Counted from the first letter of the stretch, positions 7,920 to 17,128 are shown. The stretch: DNA of 64,000 nucleotides from Streptomyces hiroshimensis (GCF_014650335.1 NZ_BMUT01000001.1:549037-613036), one strand, 5' to 3'. Notes: generated from the sequence alone by a model not told the origin. A program made the numbers and translations.

Positions 7920-10178
7920 GTGAGCGAGAAGCAGACCCCGCAGCCCCTCCAGTACCGGACCGACGGCCCCGAGGACGGGCCTGTCCTGGTCGTCGGCCCC
8001 GCACTCGGCACCACCTGGCACATGTGGGACCGCCAGATACCCGAGCTGACCCGGCACTGGCGGGTGCTCCGCTTCGACCTGCCCGGCCACGGCGGCGCCC
8101 CCGCCGCGCCCGCCCCCGCCGTCGACGAGCTCGGCGACCGGCTCATCGCCACCCTCGACTCCCTCGGCGTCGAACGCTTCGGCTACGCCGGCTGCTCCCT
8201 CAGCGCCGCCGTCGGCCTCGACCTGGCGCTGCGCCACCCGCGTCGGCTCGCCTCCCTCGCCCTCGTCGCCGCCTCCGCCCGCTACGGCACGGCCGACTCC
8301 TGGCGCCAGCGCGGCGCCTCGGTCCGCCGGGACGGGCTCGACCCCGTCGCCCGCTCCGCGCCCGAGCGCTGGTTCACCGCGAACTTCTCCGGTGCCCAGC
8401 CCGCCATCGTGGACTGGGCCGTGCAGATGGTCGGCACCACCGACACGTACTCCTACATCGCCGCGTGCGACGCGCTGGCCGCCTTCGACGTACGGGCCGA
8501 GCTGACCCGGATCAGCGTGCCGGCGCTCGTCATCGTCGGCGCCGAGGACACCACGACGCCGCCCGCGGACGCGCGGGTCCTCGTCGCGGGCATCCACGAC
8601 GCGAAGCTGGCCGTGGTGCCGGGAGCGTCGCACCTGGCCCCGGTCGAACAGCCGGCGGCGGTGACGGACCTGCTGGTCCGGCACTTCACGACGGCGTGGC
8701 AGCTGTCGACGCAGCAGGGGCTGCCGACGGTGTCGGCGGGCTCTGCGGCTTCCGCGGCTTCCGCTCCGGCGCCGGGGGCGGCCGGGGGCGCGCCCGGCAC
8801 GGGCTTCGGAACGCCGGGCTCCGGCGGGTCCGGCGCCTTCGGCACGGGCTCGCCTTCCGGCGGTACGGGCGCGGGCGGGGGCGGGGCCGGGGGCACGGGC
8901 TCCGCGATGCCGGGAGCGGGCCAGGACGGTGCGCACACGGGCTTCGGGGCGCCCGGTGCGGGGGGCCCTGCCGGCGCGGGCTTCGGCACGCCGGGAGTGG
9001 GCTCCGCCGACGGCGGCCAGGGAACGGCGGATACGGCTTCGGCCGGTGGCGCGGGCGCCGGCTTCGGTGGACCGGGGATGCCGGGCACGGCTTCGTCCGG
9101 CGGCGGCGCGGGCTTCGGGGCGCCGGGGGAGGCCTTCGCGGGTCAGGGCGCACGGGGATCGGCCGACGGCGGCCCGGGAACGGCGGGTACGACTCCGGTC
9201 GGCAACGGCGGCTTCGGCGTGCCGGGGGCGGGTTCTGCCGCCTCCGGTCCGGGCGCGCCCGGCATGCCCGGTCCTGAGGGACCTGGCGTCCCCGGCTCCG
9301 GAGGGGTCGGCCCGGGGGTTTCCGGTACGGGATTCGGGCCCGCGGGTTCGGGTGCGTCCGGTTCCGGTACGGGCTCCCCGGGTTCTTCCGGTACGGGGTT
9401 CGGGGCGGTGGGACAGGATCCCGCGGGTTCCGGTGCTCCCGGTGCCCCGGGTACTTCCGGTGCCCGATTCGGGGCTGCGGGCCACGGGCCCGGCGCGCAG
9501 GATCCCGCGGGGCCCGCTGTCCCCGGCGTGGGCGCTCCCCGCTCCGCCGTGCCCGGAGGCATACCCGGCCCGGCGCCGGCCGGCGGCGGCACCGGCGCCG
9601 GTTTCGGGGCTCCGGGCCTCGCCGCCTCCGGGCCGGGACTGCCCGGCATGACCGGCGCTCAAGGCGCAGGTGTGCCCGGTTTCGGGGCTCCCGGGTCGGG
9701 TGCCGCCGTCCCGGGCGGCGGGGCCCCGGACGGCCCCGGCAACGGCTCCGCCGCCGTGGGCTCCGCCGCTCCCCGCGGATTCGGCCCGCCCCCGGCGGAC
9801 ATGCACGCCCCCGCCGGCGACCACGAGCGCGGCGAGCGCATCCGGCGCGAAGTCCTCGGCGACGAGCCCGTGGACCGGGACGCCTTCACCGCCGACTTCC
9901 ACGACCTCGTCACCCGTTCCGCCTGGGGCGGGGCCTGGTCCCGGCCCGGTCTCGACCGCCGCACCAGGGCCCTGATCACCCTGACCGCCCTCACGGCCCG
10001 CGGCCACGTCGACGAGATCGCCCCGTACACCCGCGGAGCGCTCCGCAGCGGTGTCACCCCCGACGAGATCAAGGAGACGCTGCTGCACACGGCCGTCTAC
10101 TGCGGCCTGCCCGCCGCAGGCGCCGCGTTCGCCGCTGCGCAGCGTGTCATCGCCGAGGAGACGGGCTCCGGGGCGTAA
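7920..10178 (+). CDS. pcaL: 3-oxoadipate enol-lactonase / 4-carboxymuconolactone decarboxylase fusion with giant linker
   Basis: A predicted 752-residue fusion of two beta-ketoadipate pathway enzymes. Residues 1-260 are an alpha/beta hydrolase (PcaD) with GPALGTTWHMWD, RFDLPGHG, a nucleophile elbow AGCSLSAAVG, VGAEDTTTP and the catalytic His in GASHLAPVEQP. Residues about 632-752 are the carboxymuconolactone decarboxylase (PcaC): RRTRALITLTALTARGH and LLHTAVYCGLPAAGAAF. Between them lie roughly 360 residues of Gly/Ala/Pro/Ser-rich repeats (GFGAPG, GFGTPG and similar). PcaDC fusions are common in actinomycetes, but a linker this long is unusual. No other pca genes are nearby. The start is taken as the GTG at 7920. 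Confidence 0.85.
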   Translation: MSEKQTPQPLQYRTDGPEDGPVLVVGPALGTTWHMWDRQIPELTRHWRVLRFDLPGHGGAPAAPAPAVDELGDRLIATLDSLGVERFGYAGCSLSAAVGLDLALRHPRRLASLALVAASARYGTADSWRQRGASVRRDGLDPVARSAPERWFTANFSGAQPAIVDWAVQMVGTTDTYSYIAACDALAAFDVRAELTRISVPALVIVGAEDTTTPPADARVLVAGIHDAKLAVVPGASHLAPVEQPAAVTDLLVRHFTTAWQLSTQQGLPTVSAGSAASAASAPAPGAAGGAPGTGFGTPGSGGSGAFGTGSPSGGTGAGGGGAGGTGSAMPGAGQDGAHTGFGAPGAGGPAGAGFGTPGVGSADGGQGTADTASAGGAGAGFGGPGMPGTASSGGGAGFGAPGEAFAGQGARGSADGGPGTAGTTPVGNGGFGVPGAGSAASGPGAPGMPGPEGPGVPGSGGVGPGVSGTGFGPAGSGASGSGTGSPGSSGTGFGAVGQDPAGSGAPGAPGTSGARFGAAGHGPGAQDPAGPAVPGVGAPRSAVPGGIPGPAPAGGGTGAGFGAPGLAASGPGLPGMTGAQGAGVPGFGAPGSGAAVPGGGAPDGPGNGSAAVGSAAPRGFGPPPADMHAPAGDHERGERIRREVLGDEPVDRDAFTADFHDLVTRSAWGGAWSRPGLDRRTRALITLTALTARGHVDEIAPYTRGALRSGVTPDEIKETLLHTAVYCGLPAAGAAFAAAQRVIAEETGSGA

Positions 10179-10225
10179 CAGCAGGGGCGTAACAGCAGGG
10201 GCGTAGCGGCAGGGGCGTAGCAGTA
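10170..10225. repeat. Four tandem 14-bp repeats between pcaL and the hydrolase gene
   Basis: Four copies of GGGGCGTARCRGCA (R = A or G) run head to tail across the pcaL stop codon and up to the start region of the next gene. The last copy is partly degraded. The 14-bp period is not a multiple of three, so it is not a coding repeat. Confidence 0.8.
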
Positions 10226-10232
10226 TGGGCTC

Positions 10233-10874
10233 ATGGAGCTGAAGCTGACGAAGAAGAGCCACGCGTGCGTCCGCCTGGAGAAGGACGGCCGCACGCTCGC
10301 CATCGACCCCGGGGCCTTCAGCGAGGCGGACGCGGCCGTCGGCGCCGACGCGATCCTCGTGACCCACGAGCACCCCGACCACTTCAACGAGGACCGGCTG
10401 CGGGCCGCGCTGGAGGCGAACCCCGCGGCCGAGCTGTGGACGCTGCGCAGCGTCGCCGAGCAGATCTCCCCGGCCTACCCGGGCCGGGTGCACACGGTGG
10501 GGGAGGGGGACACCTTCACGGCGGCGGGTTTCGACGTGCAGGTGCACGGGCAGCTGCACGCCGTGATCCACCCGGACATCCCGCGGATCACCAACGTGGG
10601 CTATCTCGTGGACGGTTCGGTCTTCCACCCGGGCGACGCGCTGACGCTGCCGGACGTGCCGGTGGACACGCTGATGCTGCCGGTCATGGCGCCCTGGAAC
10701 AAGATCTCGGAGGTCATCGACTACGTGCGGGAGCTGGCGCCGCGCCTCGCGATCGACGTTCACGACGCGCTGCTCACCGATCTCGCGCGGCCGGTGTACG
10801 ACCGGATGCTGACGCCCGCCCGGGTCGGCGCCGAGCACGCCCGGCTGGCGCCCGGGGAGAGCGTGACCCTCTGA
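10233..10874 (+). CDS. Metallo-beta-lactamase-fold hydrolase (UlaG/YtkL-like)
   Basis: A 213-residue MBL-fold protein. The metal site motif is THEHPDHF (HxHxDH), with a further His in FHPGDAL and a C-terminal AIDVHDALL. It starts directly with MELKLTKKSHACVRLEKDG as in small UlaG-type hydrolases. These enzymes hydrolyse phosphodiesters or lactones in the cytoplasm; the substrate is not predictable here. Confidence 0.9.
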   Translation: MELKLTKKSHACVRLEKDGRTLAIDPGAFSEADAAVGADAILVTHEHPDHFNEDRLRAALEANPAAELWTLRSVAEQISPAYPGRVHTVGEGDTFTAAGFDVQVHGQLHAVIHPDIPRITNVGYLVDGSVFHPGDALTLPDVPVDTLMLPVMAPWNKISEVIDYVRELAPRLAIDVHDALLTDLARPVYDRMLTPARVGAEHARLAPGESVTL

Positions 10875-10913
10875 CGCACGAGGAATGTCAGACCCGGCCG
10901 TTAGGGTTGCTCC

Positions 10914-11693
10914 ATGCGCATCGCCACCTGGAACGTGAACTCGATCACCGCCCGTCTCCCGAGGCTGCTGGCCTGGCTGGAGAGCAGCGGCACGGACGTG
11001 CTGTGCATACAGGAGACGAAGTGCGCGGAGGAGGCCTTCCCGTTCGACGAGCTCCGTGAGCTGGGCTACGAGGCCGCGGTGAACGCCACCGGCCGGTGGA
11101 ACGGCGTGGCCATAGTCTCCCGGGTGGGCTTGGAGGACGTGGTGAGCGGTCTGCCGGGCGGCCCTGACTACGACGGCGGGCAGGAGCCCCGCGCGATCTC
11201 CGCGACGTGCGGCGGCGTCCGGGTCTGGTCGGTCTACGTGCCCAACGGCCGGGAGGTCGGCCACGACCACTACGCGTACAAGCTCCGCTGGCTGGAGGCC
11301 CTGCGCGATGCCGTCGCCACCGATGCGGAGGGCGAGCGCCCGTTCGCCGTCCTCGGTGACTACAACATCGCCCCGACCGACGAGGACGTCTACGACCCGG
11401 CCGTCTTCGAGGGCGCCACGCACGTCACCCCGGCCGAGCGGGCGGCGCTCGGCGCCCTGCGCGACCTGGGCCTGTCCGATGTCGTGCCGCGCCCGCTGAA
11501 GTACGACCGCCCGTACACGTACTGGGACTACCGCCAGCTGTGCTTCCCCAAGAACCGGGGCATGCGCATCGACCTCGTCTACGGCAACACCCCCTTCGTG
11601 AAGGCGAGGCAGGACGCATTCGTCGACCGTGAGGAGCGCAAGGGCAAGGGCGCCTCGGACCACGCCCCGGTCGTCGTCGACCTGGACGTCTGA
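10914..11693 (+). CDS. xthA: Exodeoxyribonuclease III
   Basis: A 259-residue AP endonuclease/3'-exonuclease of the EEP superfamily that repairs abasic sites. The protein opens with MRIATWNVNSITARL and has LCIQETK (metal-binding Glu), YVPNGREVG, LGDYNIAPTDEDVYDP, RIDLVYGN and the catalytic GASDHAPVVVDL. Length and order match the family. It is convergent with the SGNH hydrolase gene. Confidence 0.95.
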   Translation: MRIATWNVNSITARLPRLLAWLESSGTDVLCIQETKCAEEAFPFDELRELGYEAAVNATGRWNGVAIVSRVGLEDVVSGLPGGPDYDGGQEPRAISATCGGVRVWSVYVPNGREVGHDHYAYKLRWLEALRDAVATDAEGERPFAVLGDYNIAPTDEDVYDPAVFEGATHVTPAERAALGALRDLGLSDVVPRPLKYDRPYTYWDYRQLCFPKNRGMRIDLVYGNTPFVKARQDAFVDREERKGKGASDHAPVVVDLDV

Positions 11694-11729
11694 GCCGGGG
11701 CGCCCCGCCCGCCGCGCTCTCCCGCCCGT

Positions 11730-11751
11730 GCCGCCGTGTTCTCCCGGCGGC
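11730..11751. terminator. Hairpin between convergent xthA and SGNH genes
   Basis: GCCGCC and GGCGGC form a 6-bp stem with a 10-base loop in the 66-bp gap between two convergent stop codons. The position fits a bidirectional terminator, although no U-tract follows. Confidence 0.4.
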
Positions 11752-11759
11752 CGGCGCGG

Positions 11760-13628
11760 TCAGAGCAGCTTGCGCAGGTCGATCGTGTCGCTGAACGCCT
11801 TCATGCCGGCGTCATTGGGGTGCAGGTGGTCGCCGCCGTCGTAGGCCGGCAGCATCCGGTCCGGCTGCTGCGGGTCCCTGATGGCCGCGTCGAAGTCGAA
11901 CACGGCGTCGTACGTACCGCCGTCCTCCAGGATGTGCCGGTTGATGGCGGTGCGCTGGGCCTCGGCGTCCGGCGTGCAGTCGTAGAAGCCGCCGCAGGGC
12001 GCGATGGTCGCGGCGATCACCCGCATGCCGCGCTCGTGGGCCCGCGCCGCGATCGCCTTGAGCCCCGCGATGACCTGCCCGGCCTTCGTGCCGGACCGGA
12101 TGTCGTTGACGCCCTCGAAGACGATGACCGTACGGGCCGAGGTCTGCGCCAGCACGTCACGCTCCAGCCGGTGCTGGGCGCTGACGCCGCTCATGATGGT
12201 GCTCGTCCCGTCGCCCGGATAGCGGTCGGTCACCACGCGGTTGCCGGAGATGCCGTGGTTGAGGATCCCGAAGCGGGGCAGGGCGTGCTGGGCCTGCAGC
12301 CGCCGCGCCAGCAGGTCGGGCCAGCGGCCGTTGGCGCCCGGCGTCGACCGCTCGCCGTCGGTGATCGAGTCGCCCAGCGTCACCACGGACCCGGGCCCGT
12401 CCGCGACGTCCACGCCCGTCAGCAGCGGCCAGGTCTCCAGCGTGCCGGTGTACGCCCCCGCGCCGCGCTCGCCCGTCCGGTCGCCGCTTCCGTCACCGGT
12501 CAGGTAGGAGACCTGGCTGGTGTAGCTGTGCACGGGCACGGCGGTCACCTTGCCCGGCAGGTGGATGCTCACCAGCAGGTTGGTGCCCTCGGGTACCCGG
12601 AAGCCCAGCGGATCGCTGAACGCCTGCGCACCGGCGGGGATCACCGTGCCCGCCTGGCCGCCGAAGGCCAGGGCCCGCGGCGCGCCGGCCGTGGCCGCGC
12701 CCTTGCCCTGCAGGGCGACGGTGGCACGGCCGATCCGCACCGGGCGCGGCGCGAAGGTGTTCTCCAGCCGGATCCGCGTCGCGGGCCCGCCGGCGCTGCT
12801 GTGCACGACCAGCCGCAGCGTGCGGTCCGTCCACGGCCCGACGGCCGCGTAGCCGGAGGTGGAGGCGGCCCAGGTGCCGGTCCAGCCGCGGCTGCCGCCG
12901 CGCAGCGCGAGGGAGAAGACGTGCAGGTCGCGCTCCGGCCCGGGGTCCTGCGGCAGGACGACGGATTCGATGTCGCGGCCGGGCGCGACCGGCACGGACA
13001 CCGTGTACAGCCGGGTGGTCGCCGCCTTGCGCCCGCTGCCCGTGTTGAGGTGGGGCAGGCCGACGGCCTTCGTCGTCAGGAGGCCGCTGCGCCAGTCCGG
13101 TGCGGCCAGCCGGTAGGTGCTGCGCGAGCCGTCGCGGTAGCGCACCGTGCCCGTGCCGGTGGCGTCGCCGCCCGGCGCGCCCTTCGTCGTGCCGGCGACG
13201 AGGAACGTCAGGGCCTCCCCGCGGCCGCCGAGGCGGACGGCCTGCCCTGCGGCGCGGACGTTGTCGGGCTTCCCGGCGGCGGAGCGTGGCCAGTGCAGCC
13301 GGGCGCCGTCGAAGGCGAGTTCGCGGCCGGGCGTCCAGCCGGCGGCCGTGAGGTCCTGGGCGGAGAGGGAGTTGCCCGCTCCGTCGAAGTCGGCACCGCC
13401 GGGGCGGGCGTCGTCGCTGACCGCCCGGTTGTCGAAGAGCCGCTCCAGCGGGAGCGGCTCTCTGTCGGGTTGCGCACCGGGTTGTGATCCGGCGGCGAGC
13501 GCCGGAGTGTTTGCGGCAGCGACGGCGCAGGCGGCGCCCACGATCCCCACCGCGGCGGCCCGGGCCGCAGCCCGCACCGCCGTCCACCGTCTGTGCCGTC
13601 TCCCGCCCGGTGTCTGCGTTCGGAGCAT
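11760..13628 (-). CDS. Large secreted SGNH/GDSL hydrolase
   Basis: A 622-residue secreted esterase-type hydrolase. A long Arg-rich signal peptide (possibly Tat-like, RRHRRW) ends near ALAAGSQPG. The middle part is beta-rich and probably a carbohydrate- or lipid-binding module. The C-terminal third is the SGNH fold: block I VVTLGDSITDG, block III GNRVVT, block IV EGVNDIRSG and block V GDHLHPNDAGM with the catalytic Asp/His. The ATG at 13628 is chosen because the GGGAGG site sits 8 bases upstream; the ATG at 13637 would have no room for it. Confidence 0.9.
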   Translation of the reverse strand: MLRTQTPGGRRHRRWTAVRAAARAAAVGIVGAACAVAAANTPALAAGSQPGAQPDREPLPLERLFDNRAVSDDARPGGADFDGAGNSLSAQDLTAAGWTPGRELAFDGARLHWPRSAAGKPDNVRAAGQAVRLGGRGEALTFLVAGTTKGAPGGDATGTGTVRYRDGSRSTYRLAAPDWRSGLLTTKAVGLPHLNTGSGRKAATTRLYTVSVPVAPGRDIESVVLPQDPGPERDLHVFSLALRGGSRGWTGTWAASTSGYAAVGPWTDRTLRLVVHSSAGGPATRIRLENTFAPRPVRIGRATVALQGKGAATAGAPRALAFGGQAGTVIPAGAQAFSDPLGFRVPEGTNLLVSIHLPGKVTAVPVHSYTSQVSYLTGDGSGDRTGERGAGAYTGTLETWPLLTGVDVADGPGSVVTLGDSITDGERSTPGANGRWPDLLARRLQAQHALPRFGILNHGISGNRVVTDRYPGDGTSTIMSGVSAQHRLERDVLAQTSARTVIVFEGVNDIRSGTKAGQVIAGLKAIAARAHERGMRVIAATIAPCGGFYDCTPDAEAQRTAINRHILEDGGTYDAVFDFDAAIRDPQQPDRMLPAYDGGDHLHPNDAGMKAFSDTIDLRKLL

Positions 13629-13776
13629 GTGTCTCATGCCTCCCTTGGTTCCCCGCTCGGTCAGTGGCTGCATGAAGCTAAGGAGACGTATGGGCAACGT
13701 CAAGGAGGCCATCCGGTCACGTCGGGCGCCGCGCGCCTGTGGTGGGGCCATCCGTGCGAGTGCGATCCTGTCCGGT

Positions 13777-14217
13777 ATGAACATTCCCTTCTTGGACAGT
13801 TGGCGAAAGCGACACGGACCGGGGCGCGGTGCGGCGCTGGCGAACGCGGTCGACCGCGACCCGGAAGGTCTTGCGGAGCTGCTGTCCGAGTGCGAACTGC
13901 TGCGCACACACGCGCAGTCCGCAGGGGTGGTGCTCGATGACTCCCCCGCTTCCCTGGAGGCGCTGGACCAGCTGCAGCCGCGCTGGCGGGACGACCCGGA
14001 GCTGCTGCCCTGGCTGGGCAACGACGCAGGCCTCTACCTGGGCACGGTCGTCATCCGTACGGTGCCGGGCGCGGGGTGGTGGATCTGGCCGGACGGCCAG
14101 CCGGTGGTGCGGCTCGCCAACGGCCGGGAGGTCGACGTGGTCGAGGCGGGCCGGGAGTGGGCGGCCGACGGCGTGCCGGAGCTGTCGCAGCTGTACGCGG
14201 AGCTCGCGGAGAACTGA
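13777..14217 (+). CDS. Hypothetical protein (DUF6278-like)
   Basis: A 146-residue soluble protein beginning MNIPFLDSWRKRHG. The C-terminal half has an aromatic strand pattern (GWWIWPDGQPVVRLANGREVDV) and ends in VPELSQLYAELAEN. I associate it with the Streptomyces family DUF6278; the function is unknown. It lies between two minus-strand genes and shows no operon partner. Confidence 0.75.
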   Translation: MNIPFLDSWRKRHGPGRGAALANAVDRDPEGLAELLSECELLRTHAQSAGVVLDDSPASLEALDQLQPRWRDDPELLPWLGNDAGLYLGTVVIRTVPGAGWWIWPDGQPVVRLANGREVDVVEAGREWAADGVPELSQLYAELAEN

Positions 14218-14251
14218 CCAGGAGCGGGGGCGTGCGGCCGGGGGAGCGGGC

Positions 14252-15067
14252 TCAGCTGGTGAAGGCGATGTCGTACTCGACCCGCCAGCGGTCGGCGCGC
14301 ACGACGATGTCGGAGGTCTCCACGGCCCGGCCGTCGCCGTCGAAGTGGGTGCGCTCGATGACCGTGACGCAGCTCCCCGCGGCGCAGCCGAGCGCCTCGG
14401 CTTCCGGCGTGCTCGCAGGCCGGGAGCCCACGAGCTCCCGGGCCCGCACGACCCGGATGCCGATGGCCGCGAGCCGCCCGCGGACCCCGCGCCGGGCGTA
14501 GGGCCCGCGCTCGGGCAGGGCGACGTCCGTGCCCTCGGTGATGGCGAGCGGCTCCCAGCTGGTGGCGAGCTGCACGGGGTGCCGATTGGCCAGATATTCG
14601 TACTGGGTGCAGAGCACACGGGTGCCCGCGCCGATCTGCAGCCGCTCGGCGATCCGCTCCGGGGCGGCGGTTTCGGTGGACGATGCTTCCCACGTAAGGG
14701 TGGTGTTGCGGGCCGTGCCGCCGTCGGGCGGGGGCTGCCCGCCGGACGGCTCGCCCCGGCGCGGGACGGGCGGCCCGTACCCCCTGATCTGGGCGGCGAA
14801 GGGGGAATCAACGGCTCCGGTGGAGCGGAGCAGGCTGCCGAGCGGCGCCCGGTCGGTGACGAACACGCCGCGCCCGAACTGGCCTTCCGCATACCCGGCG
14901 GCCTTCAGTACGCGCACCGCCCGGTCCACGGTCTGGTCGCTGGCGGCATAGGCGCGCTTGAGCTCGGAGCGGGAGGGGATGCGCTCGCCCACGGCGAGCC
15001 CGCCCTCGTCGATACGCCGGCGCAGATCGTCCGCGATGCGCTGGTAGACGGGCCTGCTGTCGCCCAC
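14252..15067 (-). CDS. GntR-family transcriptional regulator (UTRA type)
   Basis: A 271-residue HutC-type regulator. The winged helix covers residues 5-75 (VYQRIADDLRRRIDEGGLAVGERIPS, SDQTVDRAVRVLKAAG, GRGVFVTDR). The UTRA domain fills the C-terminal part, after a Pro/Gly-rich linker. It is divergent from the amino-acid importer operon at 15277, with an inverted repeat between the two, so it is the likely local regulator. Confidence 0.9.
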   Translation of the reverse strand: MGDSRPVYQRIADDLRRRIDEGGLAVGERIPSRSELKRAYAASDQTVDRAVRVLKAAGYAEGQFGRGVFVTDRAPLGSLLRSTGAVDSPFAAQIRGYGPPVPRRGEPSGGQPPPDGGTARNTTLTWEASSTETAAPERIAERLQIGAGTRVLCTQYEYLANRHPVQLATSWEPLAITEGTDVALPERGPYARRGVRGRLAAIGIRVVRARELVGSRPASTPEAEALGCAAGSCVTVIERTHFDGDGRAVETSDIVVRADRWRVEYDIAFTS

Positions 15068-15112
15068 CCCCGGCTCCTTTCCCCCGAGTTCCCCCAGTCC
15101 GTCCCCCTCAGG

Positions 15113-15143
15113 CTAGGTACCCAGGCCCGGTCTGTGTACCTAG
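15113..15143. promoter_or_regulatory. Inverted repeat between gntR and the amino-acid importer
   Basis: CTAGGTAC (15113-15120) and GTACCTAG (15136-15143) are perfect 8-bp inverted arms 15 bases apart, about 45 bases upstream of the divergent GntR start. A second short palindrome, TCCCCT-atgg-AGGGGA, lies at 15201-15216 nearer the transporter start. Either could be the GntR operator. Confidence 0.5.
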
Positions 15144-15276
15144 GGCAAATGGCGGGCAATGTGCAACGAATGCCCATATGAATGCGTGTCATGGCTGAAG
15201 TCCCCTATGGAGGGGAATAGTTTGCCCGGATGGTGAGCGTCGACCCGAAGAGCGCGGAGAGTGGGCGGGACTGGGC

Positions 15277-16020
15277 ATGGCCGTCGATCCCCTGATCGAA
15301 CTACGTGGTGTAAACAAGCACTACGGCAAGCTGCATGTCCTGAAGGACATCGACCTCACCGTCGGCCGGGGCGAGGTGGTCGTCGTCATCGGTCCCTCCG
15401 GCTCCGGAAAGTCCACCCTGTGCCGGGCGATCAACCGGCTGGAGCCCGTCGAGTCCGGCACCATCCTCCTCGACGGCCGGCCGCTGCCCGAGGAGGGGCG
15501 CGAGCTCGCCAAGCTGCGCGCCGAGGTCGGGATGGTCTTCCAGTCCTTCAACCTCTTCGCCCACAAGACCGTGCTCGCCAACGTCTCCCTGGCGCCGCTG
15601 AAGGTCCGCAAGCGGTCCAGGGAGGACGCCGACCGGCGCTCGCGCGAGCTGCTGGAGCGCGTCGGCCTGCTCGCCCACGCGGACAAGTACCCGGCGCAGC
15701 TCTCGGGTGGTCAGCAGCAGCGTGTGGCCATCGCCCGCGCCCTGGCCATGGATCCGAAGGTGATGCTGTTCGACGAGCCGACGTCGGCCCTGGACCCGGA
15801 GATGATCAACGAGGTGCTGGAGGTCATGCAGCAGCTCGCCCGGGACGGCATGACGATGGTCGTCGTCACCCACGAGATGGGCTTCGCCCGCTCCGCCGCC
15901 AACCGCGTGGTCTTCATGGCCGACGGCCGCATCGTCGAGGACCGCTCCCCCGAGCAGTTCTTCACCGCACCCGAGAGCGAGCGCGCCAAGGACTTCCTCT
16001 CCAAGATCCTCAAGCACTGA
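15277..16020 (+). CDS. gluA: Glutamate-type amino-acid ABC transporter ATP-binding protein
   Basis: A 247-residue polar-amino-acid uptake ATPase (PAAT family). It carries Walker [11 protein letters not shown]-loop [13 protein letters not shown], signature [17 protein letters not shown], Walker [16 protein letters not shown] and switch VTHEMGFAR. The gene order ATPase-lipoprotein-permease-permease matches actinobacterial gluABCD. The symbol is by order and similarity; glutamine or another polar amino acid is also possible. Confidence 0.9.
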   Translation: MAVDPLIELRGVNKHYGKLHVLKDIDLTVGRGEVVVVIGPSGSGKSTLCRAINRLEPVESGTILLDGRPLPEEGRELAKLRAEVGMVFQSFNLFAHKTVLANVSLAPLKVRKRSREDADRRSRELLERVGLLAHADKYPAQLSGGQQQRVAIARALAMDPKVMLFDEPTSALDPEMINEVLEVMQQLARDGMTMVVVTHEMGFARSAANRVVFMADGRIVEDRSPEQFFTAPESERAKDFLSKILKH

Positions 16021-16038
16021 GCGGGGAGTGCTGCGCAC

Positions 16039-17040
16039 ATGAACAGGCATGGGAAGCGGAACGGGCAAGAGAACCGGAACAGGCAAGAGAACCGGAACAG
16101 GCAAGGAAACCGGCACCTTCCAGAAGCCCGCACGCGGGGCCGCCGAGCGGCCGGCCTGGTCCTCGCCGGGCTCGCCCTGCTCGCCGCCGCCTGCGGCAAG
16201 CCCGGCAGCCCGCCCGTCAAGGGGCCCAAACCCGAGGCGCTGCCCGTCTACACCGTCGACCAGGGCTTCCGGCTCCCCGACTCGCCCACCTGGCGGGCCG
16301 CGAAGGCCCGCGGCCACCTGGTCGTCGGCGCCAAGGAGGACCAGCCCTACATGGGCGAGAAGGACCCCGCCACCGGGGTCTACTCGGGCTACGACATCGA
16401 GATCGCCCGCATGATGTCCGCCTCCCTGGGCTTCGACCCCAAGACCATCCACTTCCGCACCATCGCCTCCGCCAACCGTGAAACCGGCCTCCAGAACGGC
16501 CAGATCGACTACTACGTCGGCACCTACACCATCAACGCCCTGCGCAAGAAGCAGGTCGGCTTCGCCGGGCCGTACTTCATCGCCGGGCAGTCGCTGCTGG
16601 TCCGCACCGACGAGAAGGACATCAACGGGCCCCAGGACCTGGCGGGCAAGCGCGTCTGCTCGGCCGCCGGCTCCACCCCGCTGCAGCGCATCGAGCGCGA
16701 GTACCCCAAGGCCATTGCGGTCGCCTACGACACCTACTCGGTCTGCGTGGACAACCTCCTCAGCCTCCAGGTCGACGCCGTCACCACCGACGACACCATC
16801 CTCATGGGCTTTGCGGCCAAGGCCCCCGACGAGCTGAAGATCGCGGGGAAGCCCTTCTCCAAGGAGCCCTACGGCATCGGCGTGCCCCGGGGCGACAACG
16901 CCCTGCGCTTCGCCCTGGACGACGCCATCGAGGCCCACGAGAAGAACGGCGACTGGAAGAAGGCGTACGACGCCACGCTCGGCCTCTCCGGGGTGCCCGC
17001 CCCGAAACCGCCCGCCGTCGACCGCTACCCGGCGAGCTGA
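16039..17040 (+). CDS. gluB: Glutamate-type ABC transporter substrate-binding lipoprotein
   Basis: A 333-residue solute-binding lipoprotein (SBP_bac_3 fold). The N-terminus is odd: before the hydrophobic LVLAGLALLAAACG lipobox lie about 30 polar residues including three Asn/Gln/Arg hexapeptide repeats. The mature part has VVGAKEDQPYMGEKD, GYDIEIARMMSASLGFD, YYVGTYTINALRKKQVGFAGPY and the GIGVPRGDNALRFALDDAI block of glutamate/glutamine binders. It lies between the ATPase and the permease pair. Confidence 0.92.
   Translation: MNRHGKRNGQENRNRQENRNRQGNRHLPEARTRGRRAAGLVLAGLALLAAACGKPGSPPVKGPKPEALPVYTVDQGFRLPDSPTWRAAKARGHLVVGAKEDQPYMGEKDPATGVYSGYDIEIARMMSASLGFDPKTIHFRTIASANRETGLQNGQIDYYVGTYTINALRKKQVGFAGPYFIAGQSLLVRTDEKDINGPQDLAGKRVCSAAGSTPLQRIEREYPKAIAVAYDTYSVCVDNLLSLQVDAVTTDDTILMGFAAKAPDELKIAGKPFSKEPYGIGVPRGDNALRFALDDAIEAHEKNGDWKKAYDATLGLSGVPAPKPPAVDRYPAS
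16060..16113. repeat. Three 18-bp in-frame repeats in the gluB signal region
   Basis: Three tandem copies of AACAGGCAAGAGAACCGG (the first with one change and the third with two) encode hexapeptides of the form N(G/R)Q(E/G)NR just before the lipoprotein signal core. The period is a multiple of three, so copy number can change without a frameshift. Confidence 0.85.
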
Positions 17041-17062
17041 GGAGTCCCGTGCTGCACTCTCC

Positions 17063-17078
17063 CGGGGGACGTCCCCCG
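17063..17078. repeat. Perfect 16-bp palindrome between gluB and gluC
   Basis: CGGGGGACGTCCCCCG is self-complementary and sits in the 88-bp gap after the binding-protein gene, the only sizeable gap downstream of gluB. In ABC operons such hairpins often protect the upstream transcript so the binding protein is made in excess over the permeases. Confidence 0.6.
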
Positions 17079-17128
17079 CACCCCCGGCCGGAACGGCCCG
17101 CCCGTCACCTCACCGGGAGGCGCCCGCT

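Noticed and set aside
10170..10225. CRISPR-like short repeats
   Set aside because: The four units are contiguous with no spacers; this is a simple tandem repeat.
7821..11663. 1280-codon minus-strand frame across pcaL, the MBL gene and xthA
   Set aside because: It is the shadow of three well-supported plus-strand genes and of the repetitive linker; it has no recognisable domain.
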